Of a stretch of DNA of 64,000 nucleotides, positions 36,519-46,749 are shown piece after piece. The notes beneath the pieces are model-generated. The model made no database searches and had not been told where the DNA came from. It worked only from the letters and a program-made list of their open reading frames with translations. The stretch is from Limnothrix sp. FACHB-406. GTDB taxonomy: Bacteria > Cyanobacteriota > Cyanobacteriia > CACIAM-69d. The stretch covers positions 186,001 through 250,000 of the forward strand of contig NZ_JACJSP010000001.1 of assembly GCF_014698235.1 (NCBI RefSeq), written 5' to 3'. The stretch's first letter is position 1, and every line of letters begins with the position of its first letter. A program made the translations under genes and the position numbers.

Positions 36519-38417
36519 ATGGCCAAAGTCGTCGGAATTGACCTCGGAACCACCAACTCTTGCGTTGCCGTAATGGAAGGCGGCAAACCCACCGTCATCG
36601 CCAACGCCGAAGGTTTCAGAACAACCCCTTCAGTCGTGGCCTACGCAAAAAACGGCGACAAACTCGTTGGTCAAATTGCCAAGCGCCAAGCGGTGATGAA
36701 CCCCGAGAACACCTTCTACTCGGTCAAGCGCTTCATTGGTCGTCGCTTTGAAGAAATCACCCACGAAGCCACCGAAGTGGCCTACAACGTAGACAACGTT
36801 GGTGGAAACGTCCGCATCAACTGCACGGCCAAGGGTGAAAAATACGCTCCGGAACAAATTTCCGCCCAAGTGCTGCGCAAGCTGATCGAAGATGCCAGCA
36901 AATATATCGGTGAACCCGTTACCCAAGCGGTCATTACGGTTCCCGCATACTTTAACGACTCCCAACGCCAAGCCACCAAAGACGCAGGCAAAATCGCAGG
37001 CGTAGAAGTGCTGCGGATTATCAACGAACCGACTGCCGCATCGTTGGCTTACGGTCTTGATAAAAAAGAAAACGAAACGATTTTGGTCTTCGACTTGGGC
37101 GGCGGTACGTTTGACGTATCGGTGCTGGAAGTGGGCGATGGCGTGTTTGAAGTGTTGGCCACCTCGGGGGATACCCACCTGGGCGGCGATGACTTCGACA
37201 AGCAGATTGTGGATTTCCTGGCCGACACGTTCCAAGCCAGCGAAGGCATTGACCTGCGCAAGGACAAGCAAGCTCTGCAACGGCTGACGGAAGCCGCCGA
37301 GAAGGCCAAGATTGAGCTGTCGAGCGTTACCCAAGCCGAAATTAACCTGCCCTTCATTACGGCAACCCAGGACGGGCCCAAGCATTTGGACTTGACCCTG
37401 ACCCGGGCCAAGTTTGAAGAGCTGTGCGCTGACCTGATCGATCGCTGCCGGATCCCCGTTGAGAACTCCCTGCGCGATGCCAAGCTGACCAAGACTGACA
37501 TTGACGAAGTGGTGTTGGTGGGCGGTTCAACCCGGATCCCGGCCATCAAAGACCTGGTGCGTCGCGTTCTGGACAAGGAACCCAACCAAAGCGTCAACCC
37601 CGATGAAGTGGTGGCCGTGGGCGCTGCGATTCAAGGCGGCGTGCTGTCCGGTGAAGTTAAGGACATCCTGCTGTTGGATGTGACTCCGCTGTCGTTGGGT
37701 GTGGAAACCCTGGGCGGCGTGATGACCAAGATCATCCCTCGCAACACCACGATCCCCACCAAGAAGTCCGAGGTGTTCTCGACGGCGGCCGACGGCCAAA
37801 CCAATGTGGAAATTCACATTCTGCAAGGGGAGCGGGAGTTCGCCAACGATAACAAGAGCTTGGGAACCTTCCGTTTGGATGGGATTCCGGCTGCGCCCCG
37901 GGGTGTGCCTCAAATTGAGGTGACCTTCGACATCGATGCAAACGGCATCCTGAACGTGACCGCTAAGGACAAGGGCACGGGCAAGGAACAGTCGATCAGC
38001 ATTACGGGTGCTTCGACATTGCCGAAGGACGATGTGGATCGGATGGTGCAGGATGCGGAACGCAACGCCGCCGCCGACAAGGAGCGCCGCGAACAAATCG
38101 ACCTGAAGAACCAAGGCGACTCGCTGGTTTACCAGGCTGAGAAGCAACTGAAGGAACTGGAAGACAAGATCTCCGACGACCAAAAGGCCACGGCCGAGGC
38201 CGCGATCGCCAGCCTGAAGGATGCGTTGCAGAAGGAAGATTACCCGGCCATCAAGACCCAGGTGGAGGCCCTGCAACAGGCGCTGTATACGATCGGGTCG
38301 TCGGTGTATCAGCAAGGGGCCCCGGATGCGGCCGCTCCCGATGCACCCACTGGGGATAGTTCGACCGGTGGCGATGGCGATGATGTCATCGATGCGGAGT
38401 TCTCGGAAACGAAGTAA
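36519..38417 (+). CDS. dnaK: Molecular chaperone DnaK (Hsp70)
   Basis: 632 residues, full length. The ATP-driven chaperone that holds unfolded protein segments, working with DnaJ and GrpE. ATPase domain 1-385: [61 protein letters not shown] and [12 protein letters not shown]. The linker is [19 protein letters not shown]. The peptide-binding part is [21 protein letters not shown], with a helical lid up to about 600. The C-terminus ends GDDVIDAEF, close to the EVEDADFE-type tail of other DnaKs. It is single-gene here, without grpE or dnaJ beside it; cyanobacteria usually have several dnaK paralogues and this looks like the DnaK2-type main one by length and tail. Confidence 0.97.
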   Translation: MAKVVGIDLGTTNSCVAVMEGGKPTVIANAEGFRTTPSVVAYAKNGDKLVGQIAKRQAVMNPENTFYSVKRFIGRRFEEITHEATEVAYNVDNVGGNVRINCTAKGEKYAPEQISAQVLRKLIEDASKYIGEPVTQAVITVPAYFNDSQRQATKDAGKIAGVEVLRIINEPTAASLAYGLDKKENETILVFDLGGGTFDVSVLEVGDGVFEVLATSGDTHLGGDDFDKQIVDFLADTFQASEGIDLRKDKQALQRLTEAAEKAKIELSSVTQAEINLPFITATQDGPKHLDLTLTRAKFEELCADLIDRCRIPVENSLRDAKLTKTDIDEVVLVGGSTRIPAIKDLVRRVLDKEPNQSVNPDEVVAVGAAIQGGVLSGEVKDILLLDVTPLSLGVETLGGVMTKIIPRNTTIPTKKSEVFSTAADGQTNVEIHILQGEREFANDNKSLGTFRLDGIPAAPRGVPQIEVTFDIDANGILNVTAKDKGTGKEQSISITGASTLPKDDVDRMVQDAERNAAADKERREQIDLKNQGDSLVYQAEKQLKELEDKISDDQKATAEAAIASLKDALQKEDYPAIKTQVEALQQALYTIGSSVYQQGAPDAAAPDAPTGDSSTGGDGDDVIDAEFSETK

Positions 38418-38624
38418 CTCAAACTCAGGTGCAAAACCTGGCGCTAAAACTCGGGTGAAGCTCAGCCGCTGAAATTCACTTCGTTTTAGGGTTGTTTCAG
38501 AGTCATTCCAGGAGCGATCGGGTAGGGATAACCTATCCGATCGCTTGTCATTTAGGATGAGTGCATTGATTGGGTACGAATCCATACCAGGCACAGCAGC
38601 AGTGGCAAGACGGGTGACGAGACT

Positions 38625-39821
38625 ATGGTGGGTTGGCTGATTCTGGATGGACTCTTGGCCCTGTCTGGGTTAGGAATTGGGATCTTTTGGGTGCGATCGT
38701 GCCAGTCCTTGGCCGGTGCATCGCGGCTGGAGCCGGTGACGCTCGCGGAGATTCCGGCTCGATCGATCGCGGTGGTGATCCCCGCCTACAACGAAGAAGT
38801 AAACATCGTTGATTGCGTGCGATCGGTCTTGGCCAGTGAGCTGCCGGACAATGTGGAATTACAAGTGTGGGTTGCCGATGACCAATCCAGCGATCGCACC
38901 CTGGCCCTGGCCGCAGCCTTGATGCCCACCGATGCCCGGTTGCGGGTGCTGCGAGTGCCCCCGCGCCCCACGGAGCAATTGTGGTTAGGCAAAAACTGGG
39001 CCTGTGTCCAAGTGACAGAGGCGATCGGGGAAACCGTAGATTATTTGCTGTTTATTGATGCCGATGTGCGGTTGGCTCCTGGGGCGATCGGGGCCGCCTT
39101 GACCCTGGCCGATCGCCAACAAATCGACTTGCTCAGTTGCGCCCCCCTGTTGGTTTGTGGCTGCCTCTCAGAATGGTTGGTGCAGCCCATTGTGGCCAGC
39201 GCCATGGCCATTGCTTTTGACTTCCGCACCTTGAACGATCCCAAATCGCCCACGGCCTTTGCAGCGGGGCCCTTCATGTTCTTTCGGCGATCGAGCTATG
39301 CCGCCATCGGTGGCCACGCCGCCGTGGGCCATGAATTAACCGAAGACCTGGCCCTCGCTCGCCAGATTCGCCAAAGTGGGCGATCGCTGCATTTCGCGCT
39401 GGGGTTGGGGTTGATGCGCGTGCGGATGTATCAGAACTTTGCGGCCCTGTGGGAAGGTTGGACTAAGCATTGGCACATTGCCAACCAAAACAACATCCCC
39501 AAAACCCTGATCTCAGCAGCGGGGCTATTTGAAGTGTTTGCCATGCCCTGGCTGGGGTTGTTAGTCGGGGCGATCGGGCTACTGATTGACGGCCCCTCTC
39601 CCCTTGGGTTTGCGTCCTGTGGGCTAGCACTCGCCACCACGATCGCGGTCTGCTGGATGCGCTGGGCGATCGCCCAACAAACGGACCAATCCCTGCGCTA
39701 CTGGTGGCTGATGGGCGTGGGTGGCGTTTTGGTTTTCGCGATCGCGATCGCCTCAATCATCAAAGTCGAAACCGGTTGGGGATGGACTTGGCGCGGCCGC
39801 CCGTTAACCCAAAGTTCTTAA
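38625..39821 (+). CDS. Membrane glycosyltransferase family 2
   Basis: 398 residues. An N-terminal membrane helix (LILDGLLALSGLGIGIFWV), then a GT-A domain with VVIPAYNEEVNIVDCV, ADDQSSDRT and the metal-binding DADVRL, a second conserved ELTEDLALARQ (general base D), and three to four C-terminal membrane helices. The layout resembles the HpnB/CruG-type group of membrane GT2 enzymes that glycosylate lipids such as hopanoids or carotenoids; which one cannot be told here. It is convergent with the anti-sigma kinase gene, 29 bp away. Confidence 0.85.
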   Translation: MVGWLILDGLLALSGLGIGIFWVRSCQSLAGASRLEPVTLAEIPARSIAVVIPAYNEEVNIVDCVRSVLASELPDNVELQVWVADDQSSDRTLALAAALMPTDARLRVLRVPPRPTEQLWLGKNWACVQVTEAIGETVDYLLFIDADVRLAPGAIGAALTLADRQQIDLLSCAPLLVCGCLSEWLVQPIVASAMAIAFDFRTLNDPKSPTAFAAGPFMFFRRSSYAAIGGHAAVGHELTEDLALARQIRQSGRSLHFALGLGLMRVRMYQNFAALWEGWTKHWHIANQNNIPKTLISAAGLFEVFAMPWLGLLVGAIGLLIDGPSPLGFASCGLALATTIAVCWMRWAIAQQTDQSLRYWWLMGVGGVLVFAIAIASIIKVETGWGWTWRGRPLTQSS

Positions 39822-39850
39822 CTCCTGAATCAAACAAGCAGACCGGAAAG

Positions 39851-40462
39851 CTAACTGGGGAACGATTTTTGAACCATCAAGCAATTGCGCTTTCCATAGC
39901 GACGGTAACGCACCCGCCGCGACAATTGCTCCATAAACATCAATCCTCGCCCCGATTCCTTCTCCAAAGGATTGCGTTTTTCTTGTTTCAGTAAAGCCAA
40001 CTTTGCATCCCAATCAAAGGGATCGCCGTAGTCCCAAATTTGAATATTTAAACAACGTCCGCAACGGCCCACCTCAACCACGATCGGGGTGTGTGGGGGG
40101 CGGTGATGGTGCGCATGGCGAGCCGCATTCGTAAATCCTTCCGTCAAAATCAACTGGCACTCCCACAGAAATTGCGGCGGCAGCGATTCAGGAATAGCCC
40201 GCTTCAAAATGACATCAAACCACTGCAACAACGAAGGCAGTTCCTGAAGATCCGTTGTGAGGTGCAGGTGCGATTGATGGCTGGTGGGCATCCAGCGGTT
40301 ATCCGTTTGGTAGTCCCACCAATGGTGCAGACGGGGCCCCAACCCCTGAGTCCACCATTGCTGCCAGCGACGGGGCCGCAAGCAATCTCGCAACCAGGCA
40401 AGGCGGCCGCGCAGAGATTTAAAGCGGTTTGATTTGATCGAACCTTGAGGACGCGCGCCCAT
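39851..40462 (-). CDS. Anti-sigma-type Ser/Thr kinase (RsbW/SpoIIAB-like HATPase)
   Basis: 203 residues. The C-terminal ~130 form a GHKL ATPase of the anti-sigma factor class: N box LTEGFTNAARHAHHH with E and N for magnesium, G1-like IWDYGDPFD, and G2-like ESGRGLMFMEQL. The basic N-terminus of ~60 residues (many Arg and Trp) is unusual and could bind membrane or nucleic acid. Such kinases phosphorylate a serine in a STAS partner and so release or capture other proteins. The gene directly upstream (13 bp) encodes a STAS domain fused to a sugar transferase, a likely target. No sigma factor is in the window. Confidence 0.87.
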   Translation of the reverse strand: MGARPQGSIKSNRFKSLRGRLAWLRDCLRPRRWQQWWTQGLGPRLHHWWDYQTDNRWMPTSHQSHLHLTTDLQELPSLLQWFDVILKRAIPESLPPQFLWECQLILTEGFTNAARHAHHHRPPHTPIVVEVGRCGRCLNIQIWDYGDPFDWDAKLALLKQEKRNPLEKESGRGLMFMEQLSRRVRYRRYGKRNCLMVQKSFPS

Positions 40463-40475
40463 GTGACTCGCCTAA

Positions 40476-41471
40476 CTACATTGCGCCGCTGCTGCGGGAA
40501 AACAGAAGTGCGACGGTTTTGAGAATGAGTTTTAAGTCGTGCTTCAAGCTCCAGTTTTCCTGATATTTCAGGTCTAGGCGAATCACGTCCTCAAATTTTT
40601 TCACCGTCGATCGCCCATTAACCTGCCACTCACCGGTCATTCCAGGACGCACATCTAACCGCTGCCATTGGGGAACCTCATAGCGCTCCACCTCATCAGG
40701 CGTGGGCGGCCGAGTACCCACCAGGCTCATATCTCCCCGCAACACATTCCAGAATTGGGGTAGCTCGTCCAGGCTGGTGCGGCGTAAAAAACGACCAATG
40801 CGAGTAATGCGGGGATCGTTGTCATTCTTGAAGAACGCACCCTCAGCTTGGTTTTTAACTTCCTTGCGCCGGGCTTCTGCATCAGAAACCATGGAGCGAA
40901 ATTTCCAAAGCCGAAACCGCTTACCCATCCAACCGCAACGGGACTGGCTAAAGAGAATGGGGCCGGGGCTGTCAAGACGAATCGCGATCGCGAGGGGAAC
41001 AAACAAAACGCCCAAAATGGTCAGCCCCACCAGCGAACCTGCAATATCGAGGGTGCGCTTCACCCACGATCGCACCGAGGGGTGAGTAGCCGGTGGCAAC
41101 ACCTCTTCTGATGCAGCCTTGGCGCTCATGAGGGTGGTGGCCCGTTCGATCGGCAACATCGCATCCAAACCCGTCATGGACAACACAGCCATCACTGGCG
41201 GCTGCACATCCCGCAGTACAAAGCTCACACCCGTCGCATGGGCCAGCTTATAGCTGCTGACCAATGCACCGATACCGCTGCTATCCACAAAAGCGGTGCG
41301 GCTGAAGTCCAGAGTGATTTGAACCGGAAGCGATTCCGATTCACAGAGCATTTTGCAGGTGTCCTTAAAATCAACGGCTTCCAGAACAGAGAGGCGCTCA
41401 GGGATATGAAGAACCGTTTCAGTGGTTCCAGCCACAGTTGAAACACCAATACTAGTCGGCTGCGAAGTCAT
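40476..41471 (-). CDS. STAS domain fused to bacterial sugar transferase
   Basis: 331 residues. Residues 1-118 form an anti-sigma-antagonist STAS domain with the phosphorylation site DSSGIG (S64/S65). Residues 135-331 are a complete undecaprenyl-phosphate sugar-phosphate transferase of the WcaJ/ExoY/RfbP type: one membrane segment at about 142-167, KFRSM, the acidic DEL in RRTSLDELPQFWNVL, GDMSLVGTRPPTPDEV and VRPGMTGEWQVNGRS. These enzymes load the first sugar phosphate onto the lipid carrier that starts exopolysaccharide or O-antigen synthesis. The fusion places the carrier-loading step under a phospho-switch domain, and the HATPase kinase gene is 13 bp downstream in the same unit. Confidence 0.93.
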   Translation of the reverse strand: MTSQPTSIGVSTVAGTTETVLHIPERLSVLEAVDFKDTCKMLCESESLPVQITLDFSRTAFVDSSGIGALVSSYKLAHATGVSFVLRDVQPPVMAVLSMTGLDAMLPIERATTLMSAKAASEEVLPPATHPSVRSWVKRTLDIAGSLVGLTILGVLFVPLAIAIRLDSPGPILFSQSRCGWMGKRFRLWKFRSMVSDAEARRKEVKNQAEGAFFKNDNDPRITRIGRFLRRTSLDELPQFWNVLRGDMSLVGTRPPTPDEVERYEVPQWQRLDVRPGMTGEWQVNGRSTVKKFEDVIRLDLKYQENWSLKHDLKLILKTVALLFSRSSGAM

Positions 41472-42041
41472 AGAACCGTGCGAATCACGCGATGATTAGC
41501 AGTTGAACCTGAAACTGAAGACAGTTACGAATATCCTGTTGCACCCCTAGGAGAATGTCTGAGACGTAACTTGGGGTACTGGCAACGCAAGAGCTGCCTT
41601 CGGGGCAGGGGGCCTAAGCCCCTTGTCGTCGATCGATGAGACCCACAAGATAGCCGTTTTGGCTTTTTAGACATCCCCTAACCGATGACTCAGACTTTGA
41701 GGGCCTAAACACCGATTTTGCCTTTGCGGTCAGAATACCAGTGCGGGTTTGCAATGGTAGCAATTATGCTGTCAGCTACGACGAATTTTAGGATATTCGA
41801 TCCGCTCATTCATATATAGCTCATCTGTTGGCAGTTACTGGCCATTTGCGCCTGATTCTGATCGATGACGATCAATTTCATTTGAAATTCCTAAATACTT
41901 CTATAGTGTTCGATTGATGGCGTAGCTGATAGGGATTCTAGGGGTCGATCGCCCTGAAACCGGCTCCCAAATTTTGAGAAACCAATACCGCAAAGGGAGC
42001 CGATCGCTTCAAAATCGGCCCCATTTCCTCAGCTAGCCGGT
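41472..42041. other. Intergenic region with a dispersed hairpin
   Basis: 570 bp, 5' of the STAS-transferase gene and 3' of the RTX gene. At 41606-41625 lies CAGGGGGCCTAAGCCCCTTG, a member of the 20-bp hairpin family seen at four sites, next to a small UUCG-type loop hairpin (CTGCC-TTCG). The AT-rich part 41690-41930 could hold the transferase promoter. No gene was seen. Confidence 0.55.
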
Positions 42042-44804
42042 CTAAAAGCCGCTAATGCCGTCAGCGGGAGCGCCCACCAGGTATGCCACCACTCGATTAC
42101 CCAGCAGCACCTTCGTATCGCAGCCCACAGACTCAAAGGTGACCTGACCAAAATCAAGGCCGGTGATGCGATCGACCCCTCGCTCAAAGTCCAGAATCGT
42201 GATGGTTCCGGGGCGATCGCCCAACACGAGCGTATCCCGTCCCGCGCCACCGCCCAAGGTATCGTCTCCTTGGCCACCATCTAGCCAATCGTCTCCATCG
42301 TTGCCTAACAGCAGATCTTTGCCCCAACCGCCAAAGAGGGTGTCGTTACCATTGCCGCCGCCCAAGGTATCGTCGCCATTCTGACCAACCAACAAATCAT
42401 TACCTTCGCCACCCAACAGGCGATCGGCATCCGCTTCGCTACCCAGGAGATCTCGGGTCACTCCCCCATCAAGGTCACCAAACAGGGTGTCATTGCCCGC
42501 GCCGCCCACCAGCAGGTCTTGGCCCAAATCACCCCACAGAAAGTCATCATCTCGGCCGCCCCAAAGGGCATCTTGGCCACTGCCCCCAAAGATGCGATCG
42601 CGCCCGGGGCCCCCTTGCACCACGTCATCCCCCGCGTTGCCGTTGAGCTGGTCGTTGCCCGCATCACCGTAGAGGTTATCGTTGCCACCTAGCCCAAAGA
42701 TGCGATCGGCTCCCTCGCCACCCCGAATTTCTTCGCTGCGATCCGAGCCGGTAATGAAATCGCTGGAGTTGCGGCCCAACGTGGCCGGCTGGGCGATCGA
42801 GTTCTGCCGAAACTGCACTCCGGGTAAATCCGGCAGCGGCAGCGGTGCTGGCTGCGTTGCTAGGTTACAAACGGGAGCACGCGAACTGCCGATCGGCGTA
42901 ACTGTCGAAATATTCGGGAAAGTGACCCCTGACCCCGAGTTCGATCCGCCATTAATCACAATGCCCCGCGACGCATCGATCACAACTCCCGGGCCACTGG
43001 TGGTTGGTGTGCTGCTTCCACCGGTTGGTGTGCCGCCTCCCGATGTGCCGCCAGTGCCGCCTCCTGATGTGCCGCCTCCAGAGGAACCACCGCCGCTAGC
43101 CGTGTCGTTATCAGTATTGGTTGCTGTAATTTCAAACGGTGACAGCGACGTGTACTTAGAGTCGCCAGTTGTCACTGAGCCGGTGATTTTGTAAGCAACC
43201 GTACCATCAACAATTGAGTCGTCAACACCTGTAACCGTAATAGGTTGCGCTGTGTTCCAGTTCTTGTCGTCAAACGTCACTGAAGCAGGCGAGACAGTTC
43301 CTTCAGCCTTGTTGGAGCTAACCAGACTAATTTTCACTGGGCTGGTTGGCTGAGAGGTCAACTTTAGATCAAATTTTGCTGTACCACCCGACTCTGTAGT
43401 GACTAATCCTGATGCTGGTGTCCGCTCAATTCCAGCAACATCATCATCAGTATTGGTCAAGCTCACCGATGCAGTTAGCGCATCATATTTTCCATCCGGA
43501 GAGCTTGACTTCAGGTCGATTTTATAGGGCTGATCTCCGTCGTCCACATCATCATTAACACCAGTCACTGTAACTGACTGAGTACTGTTCCAGTTATCTT
43601 TAGTGAAGGTGAGAGGAGTTACGGAAACCGTTCCTTCAGCAGTATTGGAACTGGTCAAGCTAATTTTTACATCATCTGTGGGCTGAGATTTAAGCTTTAC
43701 GTCAAAGGATGTCGTTTTACTGCCACTTTCTGCCGTTGTGAGTCCAGTGGTCGGCGTAACCAGTAATCCTGGCGTTAGTAAATCATCATCTTTGATAGTA
43801 ATGGTTTGGGATACGATGCTAGACAGGGATAGTCCAGGCGATGGATTTTTCAGAGTGAGGGTGATGGTCTCATCATTACTGTCGTCATCTGAGAATGTTG
43901 AAATCTTGGGAAATGCTTCTGGATCAACTGGATTAAGAACAAGAACGCCTTGTGTTTTACCGGCTGGAATAATAATCTTTAATGAGCTTTGAGCCGGATC
44001 AACATCATGAATTTCATAGTCTGCGTCTGCGGTTGGGTCACTTGTAAGTCTTGTTGCATTTCCTCCCAACTCAATTTCAATGGTTTGATCACTCGCAACT
44101 GGTGAAGTTGTAGTGACTTGAATGACTGCATTATTTAAAGGCTCTTCCTCATCAATTGTGAAGGATGTTGCGTTCGATGACAGAGTTGTCAAGGATGCCA
44201 GATCAAATGACAGGCTGACGGGGATTTGCGTAATTGATGTTTGCCAGTTGTTGGGATCCCCAACGTATGACAACCAAGCACTTTTGTCGGCTTTGGGAGT
44301 CCATGCTTTGAGTTGCCCAGCGGTTCTATAGCTACCGGCAGGTAAAGTAGTAGCAGTTGACCCTAGCGATAACCCTTTAGCCATTGGGCTATTCGAGTTA
44401 CCGAAAATAGTAGTAGTGGATTGAGACTCAAAACCATTAGTGGTATCAACTTGAAAGATAGGGGTCAGTTGAGCGGGTGTGGTCAAGGATGGAGGATCTA
44501 CTGTGCTCTGAAAAGCAGTAATTTGATCACCAGCCGAATCCAAAGAAAGGGGTGAATAGGGAGACGAAGAAGACCATCCAGAAGCACTTGTGGATGATAT
44601 GTAGGTTCCAACTGGAATGTCACTAGGCGCGGTAAATTTGATGAGACCTTCACCTGTCCTAAAACCAATTGTGTCCTCTCTCCATGCGTTGTCAGTAAAG
44701 TAGATATTTGTGCCAGAAGCTAGTGGTACAAGATTGATAAAAACGAATGAGCTTGCGTCATAGCGGACGATCGCGATATCGCCGGGGGTCAGGGTGGTAG
44801 GCAT
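42042..44804 (-). CDS. Large secreted RTX protein with Calx-beta-like repeats
   Basis: 920 residues; AGGAAG lies before the ATG. The N-terminal ~200 residues resemble a lamin-tail-like domain (FVFINLVPLASGTNIYFTDNAW). There follow Calx-beta-type repeats (SGLVTTESGGTAKFDLKL, ITVTGVDD), then a Gly/Ser/Thr linker at about 565-605. About eighteen RTX nonapeptides of the GGxGxDxLxG type follow at about 695-865, and a hydrophobic C-terminus, as in type I secreted proteins. It has no signal peptide, which agrees. It should fold in calcium outside the cell as surface or adhesive protein. The middle portion (43100-44700) is clearly more AT-rich than the RTX part and than neighbouring genes. Confidence 0.85.
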   Translation of the reverse strand: MPTTLTPGDIAIVRYDASSFVFINLVPLASGTNIYFTDNAWREDTIGFRTGEGLIKFTAPSDIPVGTYISSTSASGWSSSSPYSPLSLDSAGDQITAFQSTVDPPSLTTPAQLTPIFQVDTTNGFESQSTTTIFGNSNSPMAKGLSLGSTATTLPAGSYRTAGQLKAWTPKADKSAWLSYVGDPNNWQTSITQIPVSLSFDLASLTTLSSNATSFTIDEEEPLNNAVIQVTTTSPVASDQTIEIELGGNATRLTSDPTADADYEIHDVDPAQSSLKIIIPAGKTQGVLVLNPVDPEAFPKISTFSDDDSNDETITLTLKNPSPGLSLSSIVSQTITIKDDDLLTPGLLVTPTTGLTTAESGSKTTSFDVKLKSQPTDDVKISLTSSNTAEGTVSVTPLTFTKDNWNSTQSVTVTGVNDDVDDGDQPYKIDLKSSSPDGKYDALTASVSLTNTDDDVAGIERTPASGLVTTESGGTAKFDLKLTSQPTSPVKISLVSSNKAEGTVSPASVTFDDKNWNTAQPITVTGVDDSIVDGTVAYKITGSVTTGDSKYTSLSPFEITATNTDNDTASGGGSSGGGTSGGGTGGTSGGGTPTGGSSTPTTSGPGVVIDASRGIVINGGSNSGSGVTFPNISTVTPIGSSRAPVCNLATQPAPLPLPDLPGVQFRQNSIAQPATLGRNSSDFITGSDRSEEIRGGEGADRIFGLGGNDNLYGDAGNDQLNGNAGDDVVQGGPGRDRIFGGSGQDALWGGRDDDFLWGDLGQDLLVGGAGNDTLFGDLDGGVTRDLLGSEADADRLLGGEGNDLLVGQNGDDTLGGGNGNDTLFGGWGKDLLLGNDGDDWLDGGQGDDTLGGGAGRDTLVLGDRPGTITILDFERGVDRITGLDFGQVTFESVGCDTKVLLGNRVVAYLVGAPADGISGF

Positions 44805-45371
44805 GATGCTTCCTCGTGACGATCGAAGAAATTAAGAAAAGGACGTAGACAACCAATTAACCCCGTCGCGATCGATTGACCGAGCGACAAAGGCGGCGAC
44901 CAAAGACCGGATTTGACGATCGCGCGGCTTGGTCTAACGCAAGTCGGAAAATCGGGGCTTTGGGGTGAGATTTACGAAAACTTTAAAAGAAACCTTAAGA
45001 TGCAGCCCCAATTTAACTATACCCAAGCGGATGAGCGAAATTTCCACTGAGGGAGCCAGAGATCATCAGCCGGCCTTGTGTGGGTAAGGGTCTGGGCCCG
45101 AAACTCAAAAATTTGTAGCGATCGCGACAGCAAGCGGCTTGACCCCATTAACCTTTTCTTTACCCAAGCGGTTTATGCTAGCCGCCGTTTGCCCCTGTCA
45201 TTATTCACCACACACCAACGGGCGGCGCAATCGGCAGTTTTAGCCGCCGCGAGGCAGTTTCCTCGTCAAGCAACCCACTCGACTTCAGCTCATCGCCGAT
45301 TTCAAATCAGGTTTCAGATTTCAGACCTCAGACTCGATCGGTTGATTGACTTCACCCCTTACGGAAGCTCT
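44805..45371. other. pstS upstream region
   Basis: 567 bp between the divergent RTX and pstS genes. It contains AT-rich DNA at 44960-45030 and the possible Pho box listed separately. The pstS frame is open from 45078 but residues before the signal peptide are not protein-like. Otherwise no gene. Confidence 0.5.
45147..45165 (+). promoter_or_regulatory. Possible Pho box
   Basis: ATTAACCT, TTT, CTTTACCC: two 8-bp half sites 3 bp apart that fit the cyanobacterial PhoB/SphR consensus (PyTTAAPyPyT) by 7/8 and about 6/8. A third site is not in phase. It lies about 207 bp before the pstS start, which suits phosphate control. Confidence 0.4.
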
Positions 45372-46475
45372 ATGAATTACTCACTCCTGCGTCGAATGAC
45401 CCGTCACGCGGCTGCTGGCTCGATCGCAGCCCTGGCCCTCTCCCTAGCCGCCTGCGGTGGCGCACCCCAAGCAGGCAACAGCCCCGCCGCTGGCGAAAGC
45501 CCCGCTGCCGGTGCTAGCCCCGCCGCTGCGGAAGCAACAGCCACCGTTAAGGTTGATGGCTCCAGCACCGTGTTTCCGATTTCGGAAGCCATGGCTGAAG
45601 AGTTCATGAAAGTCAACACCAGCACCAAGGTGATTGTGGGATCGTCGGGAACCGGTGGCGGTTTCAAGAAGTTCTGCGCCGGGGAAACCGATATTTCCAA
45701 TGCTTCGCGACCCATCAAAACAGAAGAAATCGAACTCTGTAAGAAGGGCAACGTGGAATATGTGGAGCTGCCCATCTCCTTTGATGGTCTCTCGGTGGTG
45801 GTGAACCCCAAAAATGATTTCGCCACCTGCTTGAGCGTTGATCAGCTCAAGAAGATGTGGGAACCGGCCGCAGAAGGCAAAGTGAAGAGCTGGAAGGATG
45901 TGGATCCGAAATTCCCCGACAAGCCGATGACCCTCTACGGCCCCGGTACGGATTCGGGAACCTATGACTACTTCACCAAGGCCATTACTGGCGAGGAAGG
46001 TAAGAGCCGTGGGGACTACACGCCGAGCGAAGACGACAATGTGATTGTGCAGGGCGTGTCGGGTGATGAAGGCTCCTTGGGCTTCTTCGGCTATGCCTAT
46101 TACGAAGCAAACAAGGATAAGCTGAAGCTGGTGGAAATCAAGGGCAAGAGCGGCAAGTGCGTTGCTCCGAGCGCTGCTTCGATCGCCGACGGTTCCTACG
46201 AACCCCTGTCGCGTCCGGAATTCATCTACGTCCGCAAGGATGCCCTCAGCCGTCCTGAGGTGAAGGCCTTTGTGGCATTCCAGATTGATGCGGCCAACAA
46301 GCAAATCATTGCGGATACGGGCTATCTGCCGCTGCCCGATGAGGTGCTGACGCTGGCGAAGGAGCGCCTGGAGAAGGGAGTGACCGGTTCTGTGTTCGGT
46401 GGCAAGGCTCCGGCTGGGGCTAAGCTGTCGGATCTGCTGGCGGCTGAAAAGGCTGGCGGTGCCGAGAAGAAGTAA
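45372..46475 (+). CDS. pstS: Phosphate ABC transporter substrate-binding lipoprotein
   Basis: 367 residues from the ATG at 45372, which has GGAAG about 6 nt upstream and starts a clear lipoprotein signal ([20 protein letters not shown], lipid Cys 28). A flexible Ala/Ser/Pro linker follows. The mature domain is the PstS/SphX type: [37 protein letters not shown] and [12 protein letters not shown], with TDSGTYDYF near the middle. It binds phosphate in the periplasm for PstCAB. The sequence fits the PstS group in which the binding site includes the Ser-Gly-Thr-Gly-Gly run. The next gene begins 275 bp downstream, a longer gap than usual. Confidence 0.95.
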   Translation: MNYSLLRRMTRHAAAGSIAALALSLAACGGAPQAGNSPAAGESPAAGASPAAAEATATVKVDGSSTVFPISEAMAEEFMKVNTSTKVIVGSSGTGGGFKKFCAGETDISNASRPIKTEEIELCKKGNVEYVELPISFDGLSVVVNPKNDFATCLSVDQLKKMWEPAAEGKVKSWKDVDPKFPDKPMTLYGPGTDSGTYDYFTKAITGEEGKSRGDYTPSEDDNVIVQGVSGDEGSLGFFGYAYYEANKDKLKLVEIKGKSGKCVAPSAASIADGSYEPLSRPEFIYVRKDALSRPEVKAFVAFQIDAANKQIIADTGYLPLPDEVLTLAKERLEKGVTGSVFGGKAPAGAKLSDLLAAEKAGGAEKK

Positions 46476-46749
46476 ACGGGTTCAGCCTGGTGCTGAGGGG
46501 CGATCGCCTGGGTCTTTAAAATCCTCACGGGGGCTTTAGATGGCAGGGCTGATCATCCCTTGGCTTGTGGCAGATTCTTGAACAGGAGCGTTTGGGGCCG
46601 AGCATCCAGCATGGACAATGCTTCGGTCACCTTGCTCCGTGGTCAAGGTGATGCGACAGGTGCTGAGTGGTTGATCAGCCGATTGCCGGTTTGCAGTTAA
46701 ATCTAGAGAAAATCGAAAAGGTTTTGGCGGGTTCCCGCACCCCTTCCCT

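Noticed and set aside
37527-38594. 355-codon minus-strand ORF across dnaK
   Set aside because: Antisense shadow of dnaK, whose identity is certain; Arg/Leu/His-rich composition.
45078-45371. N-terminal extension of pstS
   Set aside because: The frame is open, but a lipoprotein signal peptide with a good Shine-Dalgarno starts at 45372 and the upstream residues look non-coding.
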